Of a DNA stretch of 64,000 bases, positions 1 to 8,057 are shown piece after piece (within the stretch, counting starts at the first letter, position 1; each line of letters starts with the position of its first letter). Source of the stretch: Stappia sp. (GTDB lineage Bacteria; Pseudomonadota; Alphaproteobacteria; Rhizobiales; Stappiaceae); contig PBLF01000030.1 in the NCBI GenBank assembly GCA_002722295.1, positions 181,689 to 245,688 of the forward strand, read 5' to 3'. A program made the translations under genes and the position numbers. The notes under the pieces are model-generated. The model searched no databases. It saw only the letters and a program-made list of their open reading frames with translations, and had not been told where the DNA came from.

Positions 1-1521
1 ACCGTGTCGCTCGGCTCCGGCGGTCACATCGGCGGCGCGGGAACGCTGCGCACGCTGGCGCTCGACAACGGCGCCGTCCTGGCACCGGGCAACTCCATCG
101 GCACGCTCAAGGTCGCGGGCGACCTTTCCTTCTCCTCCGGGGCGGTCTTCCAGGTCGAGATCGATGCGAGCGGCGCGGGCGACCGGGTCGAGGTCGGCGG
201 CACCGCGACCCTTGGCGGGGCCACCGTCGACATCGCCAAGGCTGTCGGCAGTTATGGCGTGGGGCAGCGCTACACGATCCTGACGGCGGCGGGCGGAGTG
301 TCCGGAACCTTCGGCAACCTGACGCAGAACCTGCCGTTCCTCGATCTCACGCTCGCCTATGATCCGGATGCGGTGCATCTGGACGTGCTCCGCAACACGG
401 CGTCCTTCGACAGCATCGCGCAGACCGGCAACCAGCGCAGCACGGCCAATGCGGTCGAGGCGCTCGGCGTGGGCAACGCGGTCTATGACGCGGTGGCGCG
501 CCAGGCGAGCGACACCTCGGCGCGGGCGACGTTCGATGCGCTGTCGGGCGAGGTTCATGCCTCGGTCAACACCGTGCTCGCCAATGACGCGGGCCTGCTG
601 CGCAACGCCGCCAACGACCGGGTACGGGCGCTCTTCGGCGACGGCGGCAGCGATGGCGTGCTCGTCTCGACCAACGGGCCGGCGGCTCGGGAGAGCGTGT
701 CCCGGGCGGTCTGGGGCGAGGCTCTGGGCGGCTGGGCGGAAACCGACGGCACCGGCAACGCGGCCCGGCTGAAGCAGTCGACCGGCGGGCTGGTCGTGGG
801 TGTCGACGGCACCATCGGCGACACCTGGCAGGTGGGCGTGCTGGCGGGCTTCACCCGCACCACGTTCGACACGGCCGGCAAGGCCTCGTCGGGCAATGCG
901 GAAACGGCGCATGTGGGCGTCTACGGCGGCACGCGCTTCGGCAATGTTGCGCTGAAGGCGGGGGCCACGCACTCCTGGCACGCGCTGAAGACCTCCCGGC
1001 AGGTGGTCGCGCCGGGTCTGACGGAAACGCTCTCGGCCGACTATGACGCCCGCACGCTACAGGCGTTCGGCGAGGTCAGCTACATGGCCCGCTGGCAGGC
1101 GGCGACCCTCGAGCCCTTCGCCAACCTGGCCTATGTGCGCACGGACACGGACGGCTTTGCCGAAACCGGTGGCGCGGCGGCGCTCTCGGGCGGCAGCGAG
1201 AGCCAGGGCACGGCCTACACCACGCTCGGCCTGCGCGCCGAGACGCCGTTCACGATCGGCACGGTGCGGCTCAATGTGCACGGCATGGCCGGCTGGCAAC
1301 ATGCCTTCGGCGACATCACGCCCACGGCGCGGATGAATTTCGCCGGCGGGGCGGCCTTCTCGGTCGACGGCGCGCCGATCGCGGAAAACACAGGCCTCGT
1401 CGAGGCGGGGCTGCGGGCCGCGCTGGGCAGCCGCACCACGGCGGGCCTTTCCTACGCGGGCGAGTTCGGCGACGGCGTGTCCCGCAACACGGTCAAGGCG
1501 CGCCTGTCGCTGCGCTTCTGA
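1..1521 (+). CDS. Autotransporter beta-barrel protein, C-terminal part (5' truncated by window)
   Basis: This is the C-terminal part of a type V secretion autotransporter. The open frame runs in from the window edge, so the true start and most of the passenger lie upstream. About the first 130 visible residues are a glycine-rich beta-helix/autochaperone-like region with the phrase LAPGNSIGTLKVAGDLSF, typical of the end of a passenger. A linker rich in Ala and Asn follows. The last 270 or so residues alternate aromatic and polar residues as in a 12-strand outer-membrane barrel. The protein ends in SLRF, with the terminal Phe expected for BAM recognition. The passenger's function cannot be judged from this part. 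A GC-rich hairpin follows the stop. Confidence 0.9.
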   Translation, partial: TVSLGSGGHIGGAGTLRTLALDNGAVLAPGNSIGTLKVAGDLSFSSGAVFQVEIDASGAGDRVEVGGTATLGGATVDIAKAVGSYGVGQRYTILTAAGGVSGTFGNLTQNLPFLDLTLAYDPDAVHLDVLRNTASFDSIAQTGNQRSTANAVEALGVGNAVYDAVARQASDTSARATFDALSGEVHASVNTVLANDAGLLRNAANDRVRALFGDGGSDGVLVSTNGPAARESVSRAVWGEALGGWAETDGTGNAARLKQSTGGLVVGVDGTIGDTWQVGVLAGFTRTTFDTAGKASSGNAETAHVGVYGGTRFGNVALKAGATHSWHALKTSRQVVAPGLTETLSADYDARTLQAFGEVSYMARWQAATLEPFANLAYVRTDTDGFAETGGAAALSGGSESQGTAYTTLGLRAETPFTIGTVRLNVHGMAGWQHAFGDITPTARMNFAGGAAFSVDGAPIAENTGLVEAGLRAALGSRTTAGLSYAGEFGDGVSRNTVKARLSLRF

Positions 1522-1564
1522 TCCCCGGCACCCGCGCCCTTGGGCGGGGACAGGACACGAATGG

Positions 1565-1597
1565 CGGGCCGGGGGAGACCTCGGCCCGTCGGCGTTT
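1565..1597 (+). terminator. Terminator-like hairpin after the autotransporter gene
   Basis: CGGGCCG at 1565-1571 pairs with CGGCCCG at 1582-1588, and a short T run (GTTTT) follows at about 1593-1597. It lies 44 bases after the autotransporter stop. The stem is only 7 bp and the T run is displaced, so efficiency is uncertain. Confidence 0.45.
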
Positions 1598-1627
1598 TGG
1601 TGGTACCGGCAGCGGTATACTTAAACG

Positions 1628-3004
1628 CTATCCTTTGGTGGATATTGAGCCATCAACAACTATTTCAGACAATGAAGTGAGGTCAAATCTGCTATCCATT
1701 TTCCATGAATTGTATGTCCATTTTTCTGAATTTGTTAATTCTTCTATTTTATGTATATCTTCCATTAAATAATCCCAGGAAATGGATTCATTCTCGTTTT
1801 CATCAACATCATTTGATAGGAATTTTTTTATTTCATCTTTTGGCTTTGAGCCATTCTTGATCCCCTCGAACAGGGAAGCGGAGAGCAATTTCATGACGAT
1901 GAGGCCGCCTACAACACTTCCGATATGAGCAGGTAGGTTTGACCGAAAAGCGACAATCAAAGCGAGATGTGCAAGGGCTTTCTCGGCGGATCGGAAGTTC
2001 CTTCCGTGATGCTTCAGGAGGCGCGTGATGGCTAAAACTGCAGTATTTGCCATTTCTGTGCGTGGTATTTCCAATGATTCTCGTATGTATTCACAATATT
2101 TTTGAATATTTTTAGATGATTTTCCTTCTTTAATGTCTCCGATAAATATTTTTACGAATTTCTGCAAGTACAGGTTTGCGTCAACGTCGCTTCCGTAGGC
2201 GAATTTCACCGAGCTCTCGAGCTGACGCATGTTGACGCCCAGCACGAAATGGACGTTTGGCACCGACATGAAGTGCTTGATGCGTTCCAGAAGTGCGAGT
2301 GCGAACACAGGCTTGCACCGGTCGAGTTCGTCGATGATGTAGATGAGCGGCTTTTGATCTTCGCCGTCTCCACGCGGACTCAAGAGCCCGGGAAGCTCCT
2401 CCAGCGCCTTGCGAAAGCCATCGACGATCTCGCGCTGCTGGCGGGGGGACGCCAGCATTTGCTCCATATAGTGGTCGGCGACCCCTTCCACCTCACCGGC
2501 CACGTCGTCTGCGACTTCCAATAAATCATCCGCCGAGACTGTCCCGGCTGTTACTGCCCTTACGGTAGCGCGATATCCAACCTTAGCTGCGCCGCGAAGA
2601 AGCATGCTACCAAGCTTGACCGCTTTTCGCTTGAAGTCACTAGAGAGAACGCTGGCTTCATCCTCGCGTTGTTCGGCCAGTTCAACCAGTTCTCGGGCGA
2701 GTGCCGCGAACGCATCCTCGACATAGTCGTTTTCGAAGGCGTCGAAATAGACGACCGGATGTTTGGCCTTGCGAAGCTCTCCCGCCCACATTTTGAGAAA
2801 GGTGGTCTTGCCGGAGCCCCAGGCGCCGTCGAGGGCGATCACCAGCGGCTCCTCGACTTGCGAAACGATATTGCTCAGACCGTTACCGAGTTCTGCCCGA
2901 CCGAAAAGGTCCTTTTCCGGCATGAAGCCTTCGTGGTCGCCGACCTCGAGCGGGGGAAGGGTGATGCGCAAAGCTTGCCTCCTGAGGAAAGTGATCGGGT
3001 TCAA
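1628..3004 (-). CDS. KAP-family P-loop NTPase
   Basis: A 458-residue predicted ATPase of the KAP family (STAND-related P-loop NTPases, often membrane-linked and frequently found on mobile or defence loci). Walker A is GAWGSGKTT at residues 60-68, and Walker B is IYIIDELDRC at 221-230, the usual KAP DELDRC signature. VHFVLGVNMRQLESSV follows as the sensor-like strand. No clear transmembrane insertion lies between the Walker motifs, unlike many KAP proteins. The 3' half (roughly 1630-2170) is much more AT-rich than every neighbour and uses codons such as ATA, AAA and AAT, pointing to horizontal acquisition. It sits alone, divergent from the TAXI-TRAP operon. A start at residue 28 (MPEKDLF) is possible. 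The function is not known from sequence; a role in defence is inference. Confidence 0.85.
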   Translation of the reverse strand: MNPITFLRRQALRITLPPLEVGDHEGFMPEKDLFGRAELGNGLSNIVSQVEEPLVIALDGAWGSGKTTFLKMWAGELRKAKHPVVYFDAFENDYVEDAFAALARELVELAEQREDEASVLSSDFKRKAVKLGSMLLRGAAKVGYRATVRAVTAGTVSADDLLEVADDVAGEVEGVADHYMEQMLASPRQQREIVDGFRKALEELPGLLSPRGDGEDQKPLIYIIDELDRCKPVFALALLERIKHFMSVPNVHFVLGVNMRQLESSVKFAYGSDVDANLYLQKFVKIFIGDIKEGKSSKNIQKYCEYIRESLEIPRTEMANTAVLAITRLLKHHGRNFRSAEKALAHLALIVAFRSNLPAHIGSVVGGLIVMKLLSASLFEGIKNGSKPKDEIKKFLSNDVDENENESISWDYLMEDIHKIEELTNSEKWTYNSWKMDSRFDLTSLSEIVVDGSISTKG

Positions 3005-3192
3005 TCCAGAGTTTTGCTCGCGCGGGTCACTAGTGCAAGAAGAGGCGCGACTCTGCCTTCGTCATCACTTCCCTCCCGATTTTTCGCGATCTTCATGGGT
3101 GCATGGCGGGACGAGGCGGATTATCCTCCCGGTCCCGCCGGACATGCAGGTCCGGCAATGATCAAGACCGACAGACGTTTCGGGGAGGACAC

Positions 3193-4146
3193 ATGACGTT
3201 CTGGAGCAAACTCGCGGTGGCGGGGCTCGCCGCGCTGATCCCGCTTTCGGCCTCGGCCGAGACCCGGGTCACCTACAAATCGGCCTCGGCCGGGTCGTCC
3301 TACTACCAGATGGGCGTGCAGGTCGCCGAGGCGATCAAGGCCGGCACGGACGGCAACATCATCCTGACGCTGGAGGAGAGCCAGGGCTCGGTCCAGAACG
3401 TGATGGAATCGGCCGTGCGTCCGGGCAACTTCGTCTTCACCTCGCCGCCGGCGCTCGTCTCGCTCGCGCAGGGCGGCAAGGCCATGTTCAAGGACAAGGC
3501 CAATCCGAAGTTCGACGAGATCCGCGCCCTGTTTCCCATTCCCTCGCTCACCATGCATTTCGTGATGCGCGCCGACACGGGCGTGACCGATTTCGCCGGA
3601 ATGGAAGGCAAGACGATCCTGCTCGGCAAGGGCAGCTTCGGTGCGCGCGAGGGCGAGAAATACCTCGACATGTTCGGCCTGAAGGACAAGGTCGACCTCG
3701 CCAATGTGGAGCTGTCCAATGCGGGCGCGGCGCTCAAGAACGGCCAGATCGACGGATTCGTGACCGCCGGGTCCTATCCGGCGCCCAACGTCATCGAGGC
3801 GGCCGCCGGCACCGGCGTGACGATCATCCCGCTGTCCGACGAGCAGATCGCCGAGACCAAGCGCACGAAGCTGGTCATTCCCGCCGGGACCTATCCGGGC
3901 CAGGACGCGGATGTGGCGACCACCTCGCTCGACGTGATCGCCTTCACCACCACCGCGATGGATGACGACACCGCCTATGCGCTGACGAAGACCTTCTGGG
4001 AAGAGAAGGCCGGGATGGCCGGCGATGCGCCCTGGTGGAAGGGCGTGAGCCCGGAGATGGTCGCCGCGATTCCCGGCAAGATCCATCCCGGCGCGCTGCG
4101 CTACTACGAGGAAAAGGGCGTCGCCCTGGGCGAGGCCGCGAAGTAA
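3193..4146 (+). CDS. TAXI-family TRAP transporter substrate-binding protein
   Basis: A 317-residue periplasmic solute receptor of the TAXI type (TRAP-associated extracytoplasmic immunogenic), which captures a small organic anion and delivers it to a DctQ/M-type permease. ATG 3193 is chosen because GGGGAGG lies just upstream and the frame then starts with a signal peptide: MTFWSKL, a hydrophobic core, and ASA before Glu23. Mature features typical of TAXI proteins are KSASAGSSYYQMG near the N-terminus and GSFGAREGEKYLDMFGL in mid-protein. The fused permease gene follows 95 bases downstream with a strong hairpin between them. Substrate cannot be deduced; glutamate and C4-dicarboxylates are known for the family. 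Confidence 0.92.
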   Translation: MTFWSKLAVAGLAALIPLSASAETRVTYKSASAGSSYYQMGVQVAEAIKAGTDGNIILTLEESQGSVQNVMESAVRPGNFVFTSPPALVSLAQGGKAMFKDKANPKFDEIRALFPIPSLTMHFVMRADTGVTDFAGMEGKTILLGKGSFGAREGEKYLDMFGLKDKVDLANVELSNAGAALKNGQIDGFVTAGSYPAPNVIEAAAGTGVTIIPLSDEQIAETKRTKLVIPAGTYPGQDADVATTSLDVIAFTTTAMDDDTAYALTKTFWEEKAGMAGDAPWWKGVSPEMVAAIPGKIHPGALRYYEEKGVALGEAAK

Positions 4147-4180
4147 GGCGGACACAACTCTGCCCGAGCGTTCCTGACGC

Positions 4181-4211
4181 GGGGAAAGCGGGCTTTCGTC
4201 CCGCTTTCCCC
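4181..4211 (+). promoter_or_regulatory. Intercistronic 12-bp hairpin between TRAP binding protein and permease genes
   Basis: GGGGAAAGCGGG (4181-4192) pairs perfectly with CCCGCTTTCCCC (4200-4211) around a 7-base loop. No T run follows. It lies between two co-directional genes of one transporter. Such hairpins commonly stabilise the upstream message or cause partial termination, giving more binding protein than permease; that role here is inference. Confidence 0.65.
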
Positions 4212-4241
4212 GTTCCCGTTTGTCCTGTCCCGAGGCCAAGA

Positions 4242-5999
4242 ATGTCCGCTAAAGCCCGGCTGATCTGGAGCGCGCTCGGCGCCCTGTCGATCGCGTTTCA
4301 CTTGTGGCTCGTCTTTTCCGGCCTGGTGCCCAATCTGGTCAGCCGGCCCTTGCATATGGCGCTGGCCATTCCCTTCGTGCTGCTGCTGGCGCCGAAGTCC
4401 GCCTTCGAGCGGTGGAGCGGCCCGGTGATCGCGGCCGCCGGCCTTGCGGCGACCTTGTGGGTCGCGTGGAACGCGGAGGCGCTCGGCGACCAGTACGGCT
4501 ACCTCTCCGGCGACTTCCAGATGGCGGTGGCCCTTGTCCTGATCGCGGTGACGCTGGAGATGGCGCGGCGGTCCATCGGCTGGCCGTTGCCGCTGGTCGC
4601 GGCCCTTGCGCTGGCCTATGCCGTGTGGGGCCCGGCGATCCCGGGCGAGTTCGGCCATCCGGGCCTTCCCATGGCGAGCCTCTTCGGCACGCTGACGATT
4701 GCCGAGGGCGGGCTGTGGGGCAAGCTCACCGGCGTGTCCGTCTCGGTCGTCGCGATCTTCGTCATCTTCGGCGCGGTCCTGAACGCGGGCGAGGCGGGGC
4801 AGGGGTTCATGAATGTGGCCGCGGCCGCCGCCGGACGCCTGCGCGGCGGCGCGGCCAAGGTCTCGGTGATCTCCTCCGCGCTCTTCGGCTCGATCTCGGG
4901 ATCGGCGTCGGCGAATGTCGCCTCCACCGGCGCGATCACGCTTCCGGCCATGACCAGGCTCGGCTATCCGCGTGCGCTGGCGGGCGCGGTGGAGGCGGTC
5001 GCCTCGTCGGGCGGGCAGATCATGCCGCCGCTGATGGGCGCGGGGGCCTTCGTGATGGTGGAACTCACCGGCACGCCCTATGCCGACATCATGATGGCGG
5101 CGATCCTGCCGGCGCTTCTGTATTTCCTGGCCGTGTGGGTTGGGATCGACGCCTATTCGCTGCGCTACGCGCTGAAGGGGCTTGCGGCGGAGGACCGGCC
5201 CGGACTGAAGGCGGTGCTGGTCACCTCGGCGTTCTTTCTCGTGCCGTTCACGATCCTCCTGTGGGGCATGTTCGGGCTCAACGTGACGCCGCAATATGCC
5301 GCCTCGCTGGCGATCCTTGCCGGGGCCGCGCTGCTGTTCCTCGACGGGCGCCTGACGTTCGATCTCCGGCGCACGCTTTCACGCTTCGAGGACGCCAGCA
5401 TCAACGCAGGCCGCCAGATCGCGACCATTGCTTCGATCATCCTGTGCGCCTCCATCATCATTGGCGTGCTCGGACTGACCGGGCTCGGGGTCAAGATCAC
5501 GTCGCTGATCCTGTCGGGCTCGGGCGGTTATCTGTGGCCCGCGCTGGTGCTCACCGCGCTCGCCTGCCTGATCCTCGGCATGGAGGTGCCGACGACGGCG
5601 GCCTATGTCATCTGCGTGTCCGTCGCCGGGCCCGCTCTCACCCAGCTCGGCCTGCCGCCCCTGCTCGCGCATCTGTTCGTGTTCTGGTACGCGCTGCTTT
5701 CGACGATCACGCCGCCGGTGTGCGGCGCGGTGTTCATCGCCGCCGGCATGGTCGGCGAGAACTGGCTGAAGGTGGCGATGTCGGCCATGGCGCTGGGCCT
5801 CGGGCTCTATCTGGTTCCGCTCGGAATGGTCGCGAATCCCGCGCTGATCGGCCTTGCGGCCGCGCCGGTCGCCGCACTTCTCGCCGGCGTGAAGGTGGGC
5901 GCGGCGCTGTCAGCGATCTCCTTCGGCATCATCGGGCCGCTGAACCCGCTGCTGCGAGCCGGGCTTGTCGCCGGGGGCGCGGTGCTGCTGTTCGTGTAA
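4242..5999 (+). CDS. TRAP transporter permease, DctQ/DctM fused
   Basis: A 585-residue inner-membrane permease of the 4TM/12TM fused TRAP class that partners TAXI receptors and imports substrate with a sodium or proton gradient. Hydrophobic helices run along almost the whole protein. The DctM signature is visible as GSISGSASANVASTGAITLP, followed by SSGGQIMPPLMGAGAFVM, and a second related half near LGMEVPTTAAYVICVSVAGP. The start at 4242 (MSAKARLIW) opens directly into the first hydrophobic helix; an earlier in-frame start inside the binding-protein gene would add a non-hydrophobic, Arg-rich leader and is rejected. It forms an operon with the preceding receptor gene. Confidence 0.93.
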   Translation: MSAKARLIWSALGALSIAFHLWLVFSGLVPNLVSRPLHMALAIPFVLLLAPKSAFERWSGPVIAAAGLAATLWVAWNAEALGDQYGYLSGDFQMAVALVLIAVTLEMARRSIGWPLPLVAALALAYAVWGPAIPGEFGHPGLPMASLFGTLTIAEGGLWGKLTGVSVSVVAIFVIFGAVLNAGEAGQGFMNVAAAAAGRLRGGAAKVSVISSALFGSISGSASANVASTGAITLPAMTRLGYPRALAGAVEAVASSGGQIMPPLMGAGAFVMVELTGTPYADIMMAAILPALLYFLAVWVGIDAYSLRYALKGLAAEDRPGLKAVLVTSAFFLVPFTILLWGMFGLNVTPQYAASLAILAGAALLFLDGRLTFDLRRTLSRFEDASINAGRQIATIASIILCASIIIGVLGLTGLGVKITSLILSGSGGYLWPALVLTALACLILGMEVPTTAAYVICVSVAGPALTQLGLPPLLAHLFVFWYALLSTITPPVCGAVFIAAGMVGENWLKVAMSAMALGLGLYLVPLGMVANPALIGLAAAPVAALLAGVKVGAALSAISFGIIGPLNPLLRAGLVAGGAVLLFV

Positions 6000-6060
6000 G
6001 GCGACCTTCGCGCCGCAGCGTGCTACCAACGGCCATCGAGGCGGGAAACCGGGACGCGAC

Positions 6061-6903
6061 ATGACGGGCAGGCACCCACAGGCCGGGCCGGGGGCGCAGG
6101 CGCTTTCGGGGATCGCGCGCCGTCAGCGCCGGCGTGGTCTCGCGCTGCGCGCCGGCCTCGGCGTTCTCGCCCTTGCCGGGGCCGTCGTGCTCTTTGCGCT
6201 GATCGAGGGGGACGGTCCCCGGGGCCCTGATGCTCCGGCTCCGCCCGCGCTTCCCGCCGATCCGCTGGCGGGTGTTCCACAACCTCTCGTCGCGCGCATC
6301 ACGAGCCCGGGGATCGATCTGCCGGCAAGCTTCAAGCGGGTCTATGGCGGCAAGCCGGCGGCCCTGTGCGAGGCCATCGACGGGCTCGGCGTGCCCATGT
6401 CCGACTGGAAGCCGGATCCCTTCGTCGCCGGTGCCTGGTATTGCGCCAGCGACCTTGTGGCGATCGGGCGCGAGGATGAGGCGGGGCGCCGCTCGACGCT
6501 CTTCGTCAACCTGCGCGGCCAGTCGGCGGAAACGCTGAACACCGTGCGCATCAAGCTCAATGGGGACAATCCGCAGACGGTCGCCGCGGCGCGCGCGGCG
6601 CTGGGGCGCATTCTCGACGCGGTCGGAGAACGCTACGGCTGGCCGTGGCCCGTTGCCCTGCGCACGGCGATCGCCGAGGCGCGGGCGGTGGAGGGAGAAG
6701 CGTTCGGACTGGCGCTGAAGGTGCTTCCCGAGGACGCCTCCCTTCAGGGCGATGCGCCAGGCACGGTGCGGCTCAACGTGATCCTGGATTTTCCCGCCGT
6801 GGATCTTGCCGCGCCGGCGGAAATCTTCGCACCCTTCTCCTGGGAGGAGCCGAAGCGGCGCACGCGTCGCCGCTCCGGTGAGCGTATCGGGGGAGGCAAC
6901 TGA
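6061..6903 (+). CDS. Membrane-anchored protein of unknown function (resembles DUF6030)
   Basis: A 280-residue protein with an Arg-rich N-terminus, one transmembrane helix at about residues 32-50 (LAGLGVLALAGAVVLFAL type) and a predicted periplasmic domain rich in Pro near the membrane. Two cysteines lie in ALCEAI and WYCASD and could form a disulfide. I believe it resembles the family annotated DUF6030 in Hyphomicrobiales, but this is from memory of the pattern and is uncertain. It follows the TRAP permease by 61 bases and may share its transcript. Its stop TGA abuts the pirin gene's stop on the other strand: the palindrome TGATCA at 6901-6906 encodes both. No function is assigned. Confidence 0.75.
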   Translation: MTGRHPQAGPGAQALSGIARRQRRRGLALRAGLGVLALAGAVVLFALIEGDGPRGPDAPAPPALPADPLAGVPQPLVARITSPGIDLPASFKRVYGGKPAALCEAIDGLGVPMSDWKPDPFVAGAWYCASDLVAIGREDEAGRRSTLFVNLRGQSAETLNTVRIKLNGDNPQTVAAARAALGRILDAVGERYGWPWPVALRTAIAEARAVEGEAFGLALKVLPEDASLQGDAPGTVRLNVILDFPAVDLAAPAEIFAPFSWEEPKRRTRRRSGERIGGGN

Positions 6904-7824
6904 TCAGGGGAGGGGAATGAAGTCTTCCTCGTCGCCGGGCACGGTGTCGAAGCGCTTGCGCTTCCAGTCTTCCTTGGCCTGCTGGATGCGCTCCTTCGAG
7001 GAGGAGACGAAGTTCCACCAGATGTGGCGCGGTCCGTCCATGGGCTCGCCGCCGAGCAACAGGAACCTGACTGGTTGGGCGCCCGACGCGGTGGCCGTGA
7101 TGCGATCTCCCGGGCGGAAAACGAGAAGGTTGCCGGGCTTGAAACGGTCGCCGGAAATGTCGAGCGTTCCCTCCACGGTGTAGATCGCCCGTTCCTCGTG
7201 CCCGGCGTCGATGGGCAGGCTTTTTCCCGGTGCCAGCGTCACGTCGGCGTAGATCGTTTCCGATGCGGTGACGATGGGAGAGCTTGCCCCGTAGAGCGAG
7301 CCGGCGATGACGCGCACTTCCACGCCGTCGTCGCGCAGGATCGGCAGGGCGTCGCTGCCCACGTGCTCGAAGGCCGGCGCGGTCTCTTCCTTGTCCTTCG
7401 GCAGGGCGACCCAGCTCTGGATGCCGAACAGCTTGCGCGGCGCGACCTTGCGGGCCGGATCCTCGCGCTCGGAGTGGACGATGCCGGATCCGGCGGTCAT
7501 CCAGTTGAGCTCGCCGGGCCGGATGGCGAGGTCGGAGCCCAGGCTGTCGCGGTGGTGGATCTCGCCGTCGAAAAGGTAGGTGAGCGTGGCGAGCCCGATA
7601 TGCGGGTGGGGACGTACGTCGATGCCGCCGCCCGTCAGGAACTCGGCCGGTCCCATCTGGTCGAAGAAGATGAAGGGGCCGACCATCTGCCGTTTCGGCG
7701 AGGGCAGGGCACGGCGCACCTCGAAGCCGCCCAGGTCACGGGCGCGCGGCACGATCACCATGTCGATGAGGTCGCAGGCCCCGGCGTCGCCGGGTGTGGG
7801 GTCGAGATCGGGCATCCAGGTCAT
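6904..7824 (-). CDS. Pirin family protein
   Basis: A 306-residue bicupin of the pirin family; members act as quercetin 2,3-dioxygenase-like enzymes or as redox or regulatory proteins. The N-terminal cupin has the metal-ligand motif HPHIGLATLTYLFDGEIHHRDS and then MTAGSGIVHSE, giving the usual three His and one Glu. The pirin C-terminal cupin follows (LAPGKSLPIDAGHEERAIYTVEG). ATG 7824 (MTWMPDLDP) gives the normal family length; a longer frame from 7941 adds an Arg/His-rich leader with no family character. It is transcribed divergently from the sulfatase-like gene. The substrate is not known. Confidence 0.9.
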   Translation of the reverse strand: MTWMPDLDPTPGDAGACDLIDMVIVPRARDLGGFEVRRALPSPKRQMVGPFIFFDQMGPAEFLTGGGIDVRPHPHIGLATLTYLFDGEIHHRDSLGSDLAIRPGELNWMTAGSGIVHSEREDPARKVAPRKLFGIQSWVALPKDKEETAPAFEHVGSDALPILRDDGVEVRVIAGSLYGASSPIVTASETIYADVTLAPGKSLPIDAGHEERAIYTVEGTLDISGDRFKPGNLLVFRPGDRITATASGAQPVRFLLLGGEPMDGPRHIWWNFVSSSKERIQQAKEDWKRKRFDTVPGDEEDFIPLP

Positions 7825-8057
7825 GAGCGGCCTCGCTGGCTGGTGGTGGCTCGGCAATTCCTGCGGACAACCGGGGCGCTCGCGACGGTCCCGTTCCCGC
7901 AAGCCGTTCTTGTCATTGAACGGCAAGAGACTGACCTTCAAGATAAGGCCCGCACCCCCGGCCGCCAGAGCGCATCGTCGGGACGGTGCGTTTCCGCCTG
8001 AAGGACAATCGCGCCCGAAAGAGGCGGGATTGTCAAATCCTCTCCGGGGCCCGTTTC

